From contig OX442324.1 in the NCBI GenBank assembly GCA_949358305.1, forward strand, positions 4,284,001 to 4,348,000: a DNA stretch of 64,000 nt, written 5' to 3'. Positions 37,216 through 49,810 of this stretch are shown one piece after another. The position numbers were made by a program, and so were the translations under genes. Each line of letters begins with the position of its first letter. Within the stretch, counting starts at the first letter, position 1. Under the pieces are notes generated by a model that was given only the letters and a program-made list of their open reading frames with translations, was not told the origin of the DNA and made no database searches. The DNA is from Strigamia acuminata (taxonomy: Eukaryota; Arthropoda; Chilopoda; Geophilomorpha; Linotaeniidae).

Positions 37216-40200
37216 CTAGGTGCTAGGTATAACATTTATGTAAAACAAACCCAATTTTTATGCAGTGCAGACTGTACGACATTAAATGGGATTTCTCAAG
37301 TTTATATAATAAATCAAACAATGGCCACAAAATTAATATTTTATTTTTATTCCTTCATGATCTGACACCAAAGTGCCAAACTTTGAACTAAACAGCATTT
37401 TAAACAACACATTTAAACTGCTTTGTCTCAATATTCCTCCAAAAAATACCAGCCAATTTACCAGTTGACTGTTTCCACTCTCAATAGACATGCGCACGAC
37501 ATTTAAACAACAAAAAATATTTAACTGCAAGTCGAAGCCAAAAGATGACCCCAACGGATGTTTAATTGATCTGCTTGAAATGTGAGTATTTGGCCAAACA
37601 CAAGCACAGGCACAAGCACCGACAGCCGACACGGATTAAATGATTGATAAATGTTTGCCGTGTTGGAGAAGCCATTTCTGTGTTGAAGTTAGGTCAGTTT
37701 GTTTATACAGCAAGCTTCGCCTCAATTTGCGGCGCAATCAGAAATGTACGGTACAAGTGAGGCAAACTGCACTTTAAAACTTTTTCCACTTGCTTCTCTC
37801 TTTAAACGCCTAAACTTGTTCAACTACGTACCCACGAGACTGTCGCCTGTCCTCCTGCACATGCGAAGAGGACGTGCAGAGGAAGGGGGGAAGGGTGGAG
37901 ACTGACGAGGGAATTTGGCGCCACGCGCACGCGTCCCTGTCGTCTTCCTAATTGATCTTCATGGTTTATTAACCAGGACGAAGTGCAGGACTATTGACGA
38001 GACGCCATTGCTACCTGAGATAGGAGAAAAGGGAAGGGATGCGAAGCGATGCGAGTCACAAATGCACGGTCCATTTACTTGACTTCGGCAAAAGGATTGA
38101 CGGGTAATTTAATGACTCGCATCGCACCTTATTTCCTTCTACTTTTCTTTCTTTCTTTCTTTCTTTCTTTTATTTTTCCATTCGAGGTGCTTCAAAGTGA
38201 TTTTGATGCGTGTTTATCGTTTGAAATGCGGAAATTCGCTCTTTTTTTTGCATTAAAATCGCAATTTGGATGGGAATTTTGCACGTTTTCCTGCTACATT
38301 TGTTATTAAACAGGTTTATAATTTTTTGATTTTCCAATGCCAACGGCCAGATTATCTCAAAATAAAAAGTGTAAGTTGTCATTACTCGCCGAGATGTTAA
38401 AAATCAAAGATTTAGAGATTAATCAAAGATTTATACATTTTTACCACGTATAATTAAAGATGTATATCACTTATTTGCAACCTCCTGAAGGTCAATTAGA
38501 AATTACCGGTACTTTTCCTCCGATAGTTAAGGCGGGTTTTCACACTACGCAATTATTAGACGCTAAAAAATCTGCAAATTTCTGCAAATTGCAATATTTT
38601 TTTTTTATTTGGCACATGATCGCATCCAAAAATTAAAATTCTAATTCTAACGTTGAAAATTACTCAATTTATCAAGATAAAAAAATATATATATGCCTAT
38701 ACATTCACATACAATTCTTATAAAAATACATAAAATTATGCAAATATTCTTGTTCTACACAAAGTTACAATGAGTCGCCCTGCACGTCTTATCCGTGCCA
38801 GTCTCCATCGCGTGATGTACTCACGACGCATGCGCATTAGTACAACCCGCCTCTAAAATTTTAATCCCCCGCCTCGCCTCGCATTCGTCTTATAATTTCA
38901 CATGACAATTGCAAATGTCCGGACGATCATCAAATATTTAACCGGTCACCAACTCCACTAAATCGTATTAAAAAATATAACAAAACAAAAAAATAAAAAC
39001 GGAAGGGAAGGGAAGGGAAAAAAATGTCTGAATTATAATCCCACATCTAAATCCCTACCATTTTCGAAATTAAACGTCAATAACGTTCTTAATACCTATA
39101 ATTATAGCAGCGGGTACGTAGCATTGTATAAATTAGCTTTAATTATCCTACCTTATGTTCTTTCCCATCTGGACACACAATTATCGCTTCATTTGGTCGG
39201 ATGATGATCGCCATTGTTTGCGACGACGAAATGCGGCAAAATCAACAAGAAAAACGAGAAATAAAAACTAAAAAAAAAAGAAAAATAGAAAAATAAAATG
39301 TTAATAACGTATTCCGTAATTGTTTTCGCTTGAATCATTGATTCGACGAATATTACAAAGAATTTTAATTGTGTTACGTTTTCTCCGACGGTTCCTTCGT
39401 GGAAATTCAACAAGGCTGACCTTTGATGACATGAGAAATATTTCTTCATCTATTTTGCATGGAGGCAGAAGTTGAGGGGAGAAAACTAGGCGGAACTGGC
39501 GCGGGTCAACACCTGCCCTGTAATTTGGTGAAGAGTTAAAAATGAAGAGTTCTCTTTACAACGTAAATCGAGTTGACTAACATCACGTCCAGGTTCGTTA
39601 CAAAGGAGGTTGTACCTCAGCTGGAATAATTTGAGGACTTTTCATATAAATCAGCTGACACACACACACCCACTCGCACTTTATTCGATTACCTCTCCAT
39701 TTTTCTATTGTTTGCCTCATAATTTGATACAAGCAAAGCAGTAGCACTTAATGATCCGGAAAAATAGAAATAAAAAATGGCGCCCAAAGTTTTGGCAGTG
39801 GCGTGGGTGGAGGAGAGTGTATACGGTTTTTGGCTTCGGCGCGCCGAAACTCTTTAATTTCGATCCGGAAACGATGCCAATTTCGTATGGAGCGATCATC
39901 TCGCACTTTGACAGTATAAGAAATGGTAAGTTTTCTGCCCCATCCGGCAACTTTTACGATTTCCGCATTAAACTTGGATGAAGCGACTTTGATCAAGTGC
40001 AACTGCTCATTCTCTCACTAGGGAGCACTAACTAAGGAGTGTGTGGTTTCTCCCTATCTATTTATTATAAATGGATAACCCTTGCATGACCAGAAACATT
40101 TTTATTTATTTTTAAGTCGATAAATGTAATCCATTAATGTAATCATGGAGATTGCAACGTTTTACTCACTTATTGTCAAGATATATAAAAAAGAAATAAA

Positions 40201-41292
40201 GAGAATAAAAACTTGAACGCCTTTGTTTATATTTCAAGCATTATAAAAAATTCTATTATCCAATTTTTTGTGTATTTATAATTTAACGATATTGAATTGC
40301 GACTTCAACCTAACTTATAAATTTTCTATTGCCAGCTCAAATGTCTTGACACATGTCAAAAATAAAGTCACAGGTTTCCTTATTTTTCCTTAAATGTCCC
40401 GCGAAAACTATAATCTTAGCTTTTTTTTCCTCCGCTCCCACTCACAGGACAGGTGCGGATTACAAATTCACATCAACTTTTCCATTTCTGTCAACTTCTT
40501 CTAAGCACGATACAACCAATCGTGTCACACAGACAAAACTAACGACTTTTCTACTTTTTTTTTATTTTTTTTCCAACTCTTTGATAAATTTAAGACTTTT
40601 TTCTTCTTCTCGTTTTCCGGTTTCTTCGGTGCCGAGAACTGTGACTTGATTGGTTCTCCAATACTTGCACAATTTTATGATTGGAAAGTCAAAAGTTGTT
40701 ATTAAAATAACTCCGACTCGGCGCATTGTTTTTTTTTCTATTTTTCAGTTTAACCAGCAATCAAATTCAGAATAATACTATATGTTCGAGGGGGGGAGGA
40801 AAGAAAGAGCGTTTCATTAATCATTAAAATTAGCAATATTTTTAAACTTGTGCAAGCAAGCAAGCAAGCAAGCAAAAACACCAAATACAAAATTAAATTA
40901 AAAACATAAAAAATTCACGCAAAATAAATCCTCAAGGCTTTACACGAACTACATTAAATATAAATATGTCAACTAATTTCCATTACGATGCATTGTTTGA
41001 CTAACTTTTATTGTTTTTAGCTTGTTTACGTATTTTGAGCAATAATTTTACTGATTTGCTTTCTGACTTGAAACGAGATCAAACCGATCGGCTGAGACTT
41101 TGTTTTGTTGAGAAAATATCCTCAGTTTAAGAAAGACAAAAACAAATAAACACATTTTTTTTTCGAGCGACTGTAAAGCACAGTTTTCGATAATATTTGT
41201 ACATGATTTTGTTTACCTTCATGTCGGGACTTTTTTCGGAATAAATAAATGCGAAAGTGGAGAGAGACCGATCAACCACGATCAACGACCGA
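37216..41292. other. Gene-poor stretch upstream of SLC10A7
   Basis: No confident exon was found. It includes (CTTT)n at about 38148-38170, a CGCATGCGC word at 38827-38835, an AAAATGGCG word at 39775, (GCAA)n at about 40851-40874, and poly-A/T blocks. Two exon-like segments with good splice donors (39152-39214 minus; plus strand ending near 39924) are discussed as findings. Confidence 0.45.
39152..39214 (-). CDS. Candidate first coding exon, 21 codons
   Basis: On the minus strand an ATG in good context (aacaATGGCG) opens a frame starting MAIIIRPNEAIIVCPDG. The frame runs to AAG|GTAGGA, a consensus-like donor, and an in-frame TAA follows in the would-be intron. I found no following exon that joins convincingly and recognise no protein. 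The chance-occurrence risk is high. Confidence 0.15.
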
Positions 41293-41304
41293 TCAAGATG
41301 GCCG
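41293..41304 (+). promoter_or_regulatory. YY1/Pho-type motif in the SLC10A7 promoter
   Basis: CAAGATGGCCGC matches the YY1/Pleiohomeotic consensus CAAGATGGCGGC in all but one base. It lies 66-77 bp upstream of the SLC10A7 ATG, where such sites commonly sit in TATA-less housekeeping promoters. The role is inferred. Confidence 0.5.
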
Positions 41305-41369
41305 CGTGGAATTGCCGGTGAAGTTTATTTCGAACCACGAACATATATTATCATTCCCTTTTGTTATCA

Positions 41370-43574
41370 ATGAATTTAGGCAGCAATTTAAGGAGAATAA
41401 TTCGGAATAACTGGTTTATATTTGCGCTTATATTTTGTATATTTTTGGCCAAAATTCGGCCCGAAATCGGAGAAAAAGGAGGTGACGATGCACATTTTTA
41501 AACATCAAAATCGCACATTATACGATGATAAACCAATAAAACAATTCACACGTTTATTTTCAGGTATATTAAAACCAGAAATTACAGTAAAATATTTTGT
41601 TGTATCGATTATATTTTTTCTTAGTGGTGTGTCGCTCAAAACCGAGGTAAATAAAGATTCGTATAAAAAATGAAAAGTTTATTTGTAGTTGTATTTTTAT
41701 TTGCTTCTTTTTAAATCCATTGTAGGATTTAATTAAGGCAGTTACACAAATTCGACTGCATTTGTTGATTCAAGGATTTTCTCTCATTATCATTCCATTG
41801 TGCGTTTACGTGATAACTGGAATTTTAAATGCAATGTCTGTTGACGAATGGCTTTTGAAGGGGTAAGAATAAAAACAATGAAAAGACCTGAAATTCAACA
41901 CAAAAATGCAATAGCTACATGAAACGAAAAACTCATCTTTGCATTGGTTGAATCACGTTCTCATCCGGGATTGGATGATTATTTTTTCCAAAAAAAAAAA
42001 TATATACATATACATATATATTTTTAATTTTTTCTTCTTCAGTTTGATGTCAGTGAGCTGCCTTCCTCCACCAGTATCTTCGGCTGTCATTCTAACTAAA
42101 ACTGTCGGAGGCAACGAGGTTAAGGAGACAATTAAGCAATAGATTTGAGGAGGGCATTTCTTTCCTAATTTAATCAAAGTGGCAAGAAAGTGGCATTTGC
42201 AAATGGCTGCTACTGCCAAGTGGCATTTAATTAGAAATGCTTTAATTCCTGCGTGGGGATTTTTCTTTTGAGGGTGGGAGGGAAAAGTTTAATGAAAAAT
42301 GTAAAAAGAACTTCTTTTTTTTTTTACTCTCTTCTATTTTGTTAACAGGCAGTTGCTGTGTTTAACTCGGTGCTTGGAAGCTTTTTGGTAATGAATTCCA
42401 CTTAAAAATTTATAGATTTAAAAAGTGAAAAATAAAATTGTTCAAATTATAAATTGCAGGGTTTAATCGTAACTCCAATCTCTCTTCTGTACGGCGTAAG
42501 TGTATAAAATATTCATCGAAACATTTCTATAAACACAGAAATGTGTAATATAAAAAAAAATTAAAAAAACAAAAAAAACTTCATTATTGTTCGTGTAATA
42601 ATAATAATAATAATAATAATATTTAAGTTTATACATTTTTTAGGTGGGTATTAGCAGCGTAATTCCCATATCCTCAACTATTGCCCAGTTGACCATTTCC
42701 GTGACACTACCTTTCATTTTGGGCCAAATAACTCATTTGTACATGAAAAAGTCTCCATCCAGGAGCCAAGTTGCTTTTAATAATTTAAACAGGTGTGTCA
42801 GCTTGCATATTTTTTTTTTATAACTGCATGTTGTAACTTCTCACTTGCAAAAAATCCAATCTAATTTTTTTGTTTGGCGTGTTTGTGTGTAGTTGTTTGC
42901 TTTTGTTCATCATCTACACAACTTTCTGCGAAAGTTTTGCTCAAAGGGATTTCACCTTGGAAAGAAGAACCATACTTTTTATCATTGTCATAGGTAAAAA
43001 AAAAAAATATGTGTAAATGAATTAAATACGAGAAGACGATTTAAAAAACATTCACATTTTTTATTTTATTTCCAGTCGCACTTATTCAAGTTTTATTCAT
43101 ATCTTGTGTTTTCTGGCTGTGCAATCATCCGTCGTTTTCTTCGGCACCGAGAAATACCGTCGCAGCAATTTTTTCCTCCACTCATAAATCATTAACACTT
43201 GGTATGCGAGCATGAAATTGTAAAATTATTAATAAGTCTTATTAATAATCCAAATCGATATTTGTGCGTTAATCCCACCAGGAATTCCGATGTTAAGGTT
43301 AATGTTTAGTGACTTACCGCATCTGTCGACCCTTTCCATACCACTTTTGATTTACCACCCAATGCAGATTGTCCTCGGAGGGGCGTTAGTAACGCCATTA
43401 AGAAGATGGATGTTGCTTAAAGAAAACAAGTAATCACTCGTAAACAGATGCGAAACAAAAATATAATAACTAATACTTGCCACACGAACTATTTTGCTTG
43501 CCCACGTGTCCGCAACTCAATATTTTTCATAACTTATTTTCAGATTCCAAAGGAAGGGACTGTCGTCGGTATAA
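41370..43574 (+). CDS. SLC10A7: SLC10A7-type membrane transporter
   Basis: Eleven exons: 41370-41481, 41564-41646, 41726-41862, 42043-42118, 42349-42387, 42460-42495, 42644-42792, 42893-42993, 43076-43201, 43282-43429, 43544-43574. All have GT..AG introns, total 1038 nt and 345 aa, the usual family length. The product is a hydrophobic multi-pass protein. It shows family blocks LKPEIT, SGVSLKTE, PPPVSSAVILTKTVGGNE, IFSSTHKSLTLGIPM and IPLLIYHPMQIVLG. SLC10A7 belongs to the bile-acid:sodium symporter family but in vertebrates acts in the secretory pathway on calcium handling and glycosaminoglycan synthesis rather than bile-acid uptake. The last splice (AACAA|GTAATC to AG|ATTCCA) avoids an immediate TAA and restores the conserved QRKG tail. 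It is convergent with RBM26, with stops about 1.07 kb apart. Confidence 0.96.
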
Positions 43575-43718
43575 AACCTTAAAAGTTGTTTATAAATTAA
43601 TCAGAAGTACTTGACGATACAATAACTATTTACCGGCTTCTCCATTTCCCAATCAAGCAAATAAATCGTTGACATTTTTATATGTATGTAAATACACAAT
43701 ATAAAAATATATTTCTTC

Positions 43719-43724
43719 AATAAA
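43719..43724 (+). terminator. Poly(A) signal of SLC10A7
   Basis: AATAAA lies 145 nt after the SLC10A7 stop codon, followed by A-rich then T-rich DNA. It is the first canonical signal in the 3' UTR. Confidence 0.6.
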
Positions 43725-44641
43725 AAAAATAAAAAACGAGTGAACTTTGGTAACTCTCTCTCAGATTTCTTTTTTTTATGTTTTATATCTTTTTCCTTTT
43801 TTTTTTTCTTTCTTAGAAGTTTATTTAATGAAAAATTCTTTTAACGTTTTCTTTTTCTTCTCCTTTTAAATGCTTACTCAACTATTTTTTTTTTTAATTA
43901 ATATTTTTTCTTTTTTTGCGAACTTTTAAAATCTTTCTTTCCCCCTTATATATTTTTTTTTTCTCTCATCTCTCATTTTTTTTTTTTTCCTTATTTTTTT
44001 TTTTTTGTTCTGAGGGACAGTTTTTTTTTTTTCTCTTATTTTTTTTTTCTACTAACCATTGAGTAACTTACATAAAATTCACTTTGCAACGCGTACAAAA
44101 ATGACACAAAGTAAAATTAAAACAATCCCAGGAGAGAGAAAACATTGAAAAAAAAATTTCAAATTGTACAATTCCTTTTTTTTCCTTCTTTAAAAATGCA
44201 ATGTTTACATAACCAAAAAAAATAATAATAAAAACAAAAATAAACAAAAACAATAAACAAAAACAAACTAGAAATCGAAAATGATTAATCGTTGGCCTGC
44301 TGTCACTATTGGACTAGGGAGTTTTTGTACAAATGCAACATTTACATCACAAGGCCTTTAACAATATTTTCCTTTAAAGTTAAACGTTACAATGAATAAG
44401 AAACTTAAACTTACTAAACGTCTAATTCCAATTTCAGTTAGAAGTATTTTTAAATTGTATAAAATGTTAGCACTTCTCTAAGTTTAAAAAAAAATAAGAA
44501 TAATAATAATAATAATAACAAATCACATTTTTATGCTCAATGGCTCATCAAAAAATAAATGAAAAAGTGGGACTTGGAGAAAAAGAAAAACTGTTAACAA
44601 AATAGTTTCGACAAAAATAATTAAATAACACGACGACGTTA
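43725..44641. other. Convergent 3' flank between SLC10A7 and RBM26
   Basis: Extremely T-rich on the plus strand from 43760 to 44060, hence A-rich in an RBM26 3' UTR read on the minus strand. A minus-strand AATAAA candidate lies at 43822-43827. (ATA)n occurs near 44500-44518. There is no exon. Confidence 0.5.
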
Positions 44642-47600
44642 TCATCGTTTCCACGATCTGGCTTCAGAATCCTCCTCTTCTTCGTCGTCGGCAAGTAGTA
44701 ATTCTACATTCTCCATATCATCCCCCAACTACAAAAAAAGAAAGAAAGAGTAAACATCATTAATAAATCGCTATTACACTTAAATCTCCACTAAATTTAA
44801 ATTCAATTACAAATTAACCAGCACTAATTATTCTATTTACACGCTCTACACTGTAATTTAAATTTATAAATAAGAAATGACAAAAAAATTCATCCATGCA
44901 AACCTCCTCTTCGCCTACCAACACGTCGCTTTCCGTATCAACCCCTTCTATCTCATTTGATGAGTTATCTTTGTACCATGACACCGATAAGGACTTGTCG
45001 CGAAATTTTGGTCCAAGCAACATCGCTTGTAGAAACTACAAATATTTCTCTCCATTAAACATCAATTAAAAAAACACTCAATTTCGTCAGGGAAATTACC
45101 AATTCTGCTTCTTTACGCGTCTGAAATGTTAGGACAGTGAACCTGTTTCCTTCGTCGTGATCAATTCCTTCAATCTCCCCAAATTGCTAAATAAAAAAAT
45201 AATAATTAAAAATACTATTTACATCTTCCTACTTCATCAACCTACAGCTAAATGTAACATCGCTTCGTCGCGTTCATTCTCGTCCAATCCCGTTAACAAT
45301 AACTTCCGTGGTCTTCGATCAATGCTGACACTAGCCGATCTGGGTCCTCGTCCACGGAACATCCCCCGCATGCTCCCTCGAATGCCTCGGCCTCGGCCTC
45401 GTCCGCCACGACCACCCCGTCCCGGATCCAAAAGACCCAACGCTTTGGCCTAAGAAAAAAAAACACAAAAAAAAAAAATCAATGAATAAATGAAACACGA
45501 AAAAAGTTTGAACATTTCTAAATACTAGACATGAATATAGCACCGTGAATATTACTTCTTGTTTGAGTTCGGCGACCCTCTTTTTCAGCTCTGTGGTATC
45601 AGCTCCCTGGTGTTGCTTATTGTACAGATCCATTTCGATATCAAGAATTTGTTTCTGTGCCTCAACTTTTGTCTTTGGGTGATTTAGCGCCGTTGTTTGA
45701 GTAGGCATCAAGTCTTTTTTAAAGTTATCAATGCATTCTTGAATCGATTTGACGGTCTAAAAAAAATGAAACAAAACGAATTAATATTTTAAATTAGTTG
45801 TACAATTAATCGAATTTTACCAGCTTTAATTTATCTTTTTCGGCAGGTAACATATTCTTCTTTTCTAATTTCTCAATGAGAACCTAAAAAAAAGAAAAAA
45901 TATTAACAACAAACCAAATTTAAAATTTAAATACAAAAATTTCTCTCATTATATTAAAGTAAAAACCTTTTGATCTTGAATATATTTCTTTAACAACTCT
46001 TGTTTCCTCTTCTGAATGTCGGCATTAATCTTAAAATATTCTTTCCGTTGTTCTTCTTGCTTCTTTTTCACTATCTCCTGCTGCGACAAAAAATGAACAG
46101 TCTTCGATGATAAAGGGTTAACGTTGCTTTTTCTCAAAGCAGCTGGATTGAAAACTGTTTTTGATAAGTTTCCAGTCGGCGATAAAAGAACACTCGTCTG
46201 AAACAAAAAACAAAAAATTTAATCAATTAAAAACAGAACAAACATTTCTCATTACTTTCTCTGAATCTTCATTAGTCGGTACTGCCGACTGCTGTGTCGA
46301 TTCATTGTTATTATCACCAGAACCACTTATTGGTACCCCCAGTCTGTCTTTGACGGAAAGTTTCTTGTTGCCAAACGGAGGAACTGGTGCAGTCGGATTT
46401 GGTATTTCATATTTAGAGTTCTGATATAAAATAAATAAATAAATAAGTAAATAAAAAATTTAATTAAAAAAATTTTTACTTCGGAATTGTCCCGGTTATG
46501 CCAGAAAACTTTAATGAACCGATTATTTAACACAGCCTCCGTACTACGATACGCAGCATTGGCTTCAGCATGTGATGAAAACGTGATAAGAGCAGCTTCA
46601 GGATTTCCTTCGTAACAAACCTTTCAAAAAAAAAAAACAACAATATTAATAATACCGTTAATTGTTAAATAAACAAACAACACACCTGCAAATTGACAAT
46701 GCGACCAAACTTGGCGAAATGATTATTCAACTGTGTAATGCTGTTCAAACCACGAGGAATTTTTCGCAATTCTAACGTGGCATTCTCCAAATTATTCTTC
46801 CTCGGGCCCAACCGGTTAAAATCAAAAGGACGGCGTTTGTTTCCCATGTCGATGTGTGAGTTGTTATTGGTGGAATCATGGTCCGGGTTCATATTCTCAA
46901 AACCATCCTTGACAGAACCATCATTCATTCGCTTTTGTGAAACCATCACCATTCGTCCTTTGCCTGTATCTAAAATCAATTCCAAAATCATTCCAATAAC
47001 AACCCTTTAACCCCAAAACTCTACTAGCTTACTCATGTGATCGTTTGGTTGCGTTGCATTATCCACAGTCGGAACTGAAATCAACTCCCTAGCCATCTGC
47101 TGCTGAAAGATCGGTGGCGGTCGGAGACCGATTCCACGGGGCAGATTTGGCCGAGGATTCCAATACCCAGAACGAATTCGCGGCGGTCTGTCCAGAGACG
47201 GCGCTTCGGGATTATATGGCTCCGGTAGATAAGGATCGTTGAAATATGGAGTCCCATCAGGACGAATCCGACCTTGGTTATCAGGTGGGACTAAAAATAA
47301 AACAAAAATAAAAATAAAATCAAAAAATTAATACAAACATCAACATTTTACCTTTGATTCCTGGTGGATGAGGCGGTGGTGGTAAAGGCGGCCTTGGGAG
47401 TGGCGGATGACCCATAATTGGAGGTATGGGTGCAGGAGGCACAGCTGGACCTACAAAATTCAAAACAACAACAATTACCACACAAAATGTCCAATTTCTC
47501 TCCGTATAAAATCGCCTTACGCAGTCCCTGATTATTTGGCGGCGGTGGGAACCCAATCATGCCGGGTAAATCTTCAACGACCACCGGATCGGTTCCATGA

Positions 47601-49810
47601 TCGTACGGACACAGATCTCCGCGCATGCAATAACCCATTTCTGCATTTCAAAACGAAGTAAATCAATCAGATCAAAATCAAAATCAAACAAAATCAAAAA
47701 TCGAGTCGTCACCATCAAAATCCCGACACCGTCTCGAAGATTTCACGCCCCTGTTGTAATTTGTGAACAGCGCTTGAGACTCCGCACCCACGGTTCCAGG
47801 TACTGGTGGCAACGAGGCTGCCGAGTTCGCCGGCGCAGGGTTTGGTTGGATCGTTGATGCATATCGATAATCTTTATCCCCGTGTTCGGTCTTCACCGGA
47901 CTCTGCACTTTATGATTCGAGTCACGGACCTCCGGCCTCTGTCGGTCCCTCGACCTCGATCGAGACCTGGTACGACTTCTAGGTGTTCGCGAGCGACTCC
48001 TTGTGCGATCTCGTTCGCGATTTCTCTCCAATTCCCTATCACGATCGCGACTGCGATCCCTTTCCCGCACTCTATCGTGACGGTAATCGTTGTACCGATC
48101 GTAACGTCTCGATATTGGTGGTCGCCGATCTCGTTTCACCTCATCACCGTACCGACGTGGACGCCGTTCGTCCCTATCCCTAAATTCAGCAACAAACAAT
48201 TTATTTTCACTTCGATTTTTTTTAATTGCTTATTTCTATTATTTACCTGCTCCTGCTTCTCGATCTATTTCTGCTACGACTTCTACTTGACCGGCTTCGA
48301 CTACGACTTCGACTTCTCGCAACCGGAGATGGTTTACGTGCGACTCGCTTGTCCCTTTCGTCTGTGTCGTGCAACTGTTTATTTTGATTTTTTTTCAAAA
48401 GACAGAAAATTAATATTTTTTTCTACAAATTGCCTTAAAAAACAGATTCCTTACTCCTTCGACACGTGGAATCCGTCTAGAATCACGTACATCTTTGACA
48501 GGTTCACGCGGTTGGCTAGAACTTGACACTGGTCCCACTGCAACTGATGTAGATGGTGAATTCGTAGAAACAACAGTGTTGATGACGTTTATTTCTGAAG
48601 GTAAAGTCGAGATCTGAGGTGGAGCAGCTGCCGGTGGAATTGTATTTTGTGTTTCATTTTTCTTCAAATATGATTTAGAATCTAGTGTTTTGAATAAAAG
48701 TTCAACAAATGGCTTGGTTTCTAGAAATAAACAAATAAACAATACGTAAGACAAATTAATTATTAAAAAAAAATATATATAAATCCATTATTTTACATAC
48801 CCTGTTGTAAAAATACATCTAATTGATCAATGCACGTTTCTTTTAATTCGGGGAGAGGTTTATCCTTTTTCACTAGAGCTATAACATATTTAGCCAAAGC
48901 GTTTGGATCGGCTTCACATCTAAAATAAATAATTCATTCAAAATAATAATTCGGAGAACTCATTTATACTAAAAAAAAATCATGATAATTAGTGGAAAGC
49001 CTAGAAAACGAGTCATATCTGAAAACCAGCAAAAAAAAATTGCATGAAAAAATGGTGCAATGTGGATTTAAAAGCAGTCAAGTTTGAGATCCGTGTGTAC
49101 CTTAACCTCATTTATTAAAACTTAAAAATGTTAGACTTTTATTGGGTGGAAATAAGAGTTATTTATTTTCACCAAGTAAAAAATCTACAATTTTCACCCA
49201 TTATTGGGTAGAAATAACAATCTCTTGTTATTATTTCTTCACAAAATGGGATGGAATAGCATACCCGACGCATTCAATAAGTCATTTAAACAAGTGGAAT
49301 TCATTTAGACAAGTGGAAATCGCTTTTTTTTTACATGTAAAACGAGAGATTTGCACTCGTGTTTAAATGACTCAATCAATGCATCTAGTTATTTCTACCC
49401 ATTAAAATAACAAGAAAATAAACACACAAAAGGTTTTACCTTTTTGTTTTTTAAATTATTTTTATTATTATAATTTATTTTTGTTTTTATTTTTTGTTGT
49501 TTTAAATTAAATTGAAAATCAACTACGAAAAAAAAAATATATCAAGATGAGAATTTAAATAATTTATAGTACAAAGTCCGTAAGTGAAATAATTTAAAAC
49601 ATTTAGTTTATATAAATGCTTCGTTTAACCGTTTCTTCGTATCGTGGTAAAAATGTGGAAAAACCATACACTTTACTTTACGAAATATAATTATTAATTT
49701 GTCTCCACCGATTCCTCATTTATCATTGTTTATTTTATAGAAAAAACTTACTTTGGTTCTAAAATGGTTGTGAGCCAAGCCTTCAACGCCTCGGGATTTT
49801 CTATTAACAT
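44642..49810 (-). CDS. RBM26: RBM26/27-type RNA-binding protein (swm homologue)
   Basis: Eighteen exons (high to low): 49810-49752, 48919-48801, 48720-48455, 48374-48247, 48179-47713, 47640-47521, 47450-47352, 47290-47033, 46969-46686, 46620-46480, 46420-46256, 46197-45967, 45883-45821, 45756-45556, 45449-45246, 45186-45100, 45035-44904, 44728-44642. Total 3111 nt, 1036 aa (human RBM26 about 1007). Order: PWI-like N-terminal fold (about 1-75, CIDQLDVFLQQ), RS/RD-rich region (about 200-290), CCCH zinc finger (CRDFDEMGYCMRGDLCPYDH, about 341-360), proline-rich stretch, RRM1 (about 572-645), coiled-coil (about 740-870), RGG/RG box, RRM2 (about 905-985), acidic tail ending SEARSWKR. The family is nuclear and acts in the poly(A)-tail exosome targeting (PAXT) connection and mRNA export or decay. 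The start is fixed by MLIENPEALKAWL and an upstream in-frame TAG. Most introns are 57-106 bp. Confidence 0.96.
49205..49401. repeat. Nested inverted repeat in RBM26 intron 1 (MITE-like)
   Basis: The outer arms TGGGTAGAAATAAC (49205-49218) and GTTATTTCTACCCA (49388-49401) are perfect complements. The inner arms GTCATTTAAAC (49281-49291) and GTTTAAATGAC (49361-49371) are also perfect. The whole could fold as a long interrupted hairpin. A diverged copy of the outer arm (GGGTGGAAATAAGAG) precedes it near 49144. It is a likely non-autonomous element; termini are not defined. Confidence 0.65.

Noticed and set aside
37333-37632. 99-codon minus-strand frame after the hAT MITE
   Set aside because: Cys/Ala repeat from a GCACAGGCACAAGC-type microrepeat and no similarity.
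47882-48526. 214-codon plus-strand frame opposite RBM26
   Set aside because: It is the antisense of the RS/RD-rich RBM26 exons, where arginine codons leave the opposite strand free of stops.
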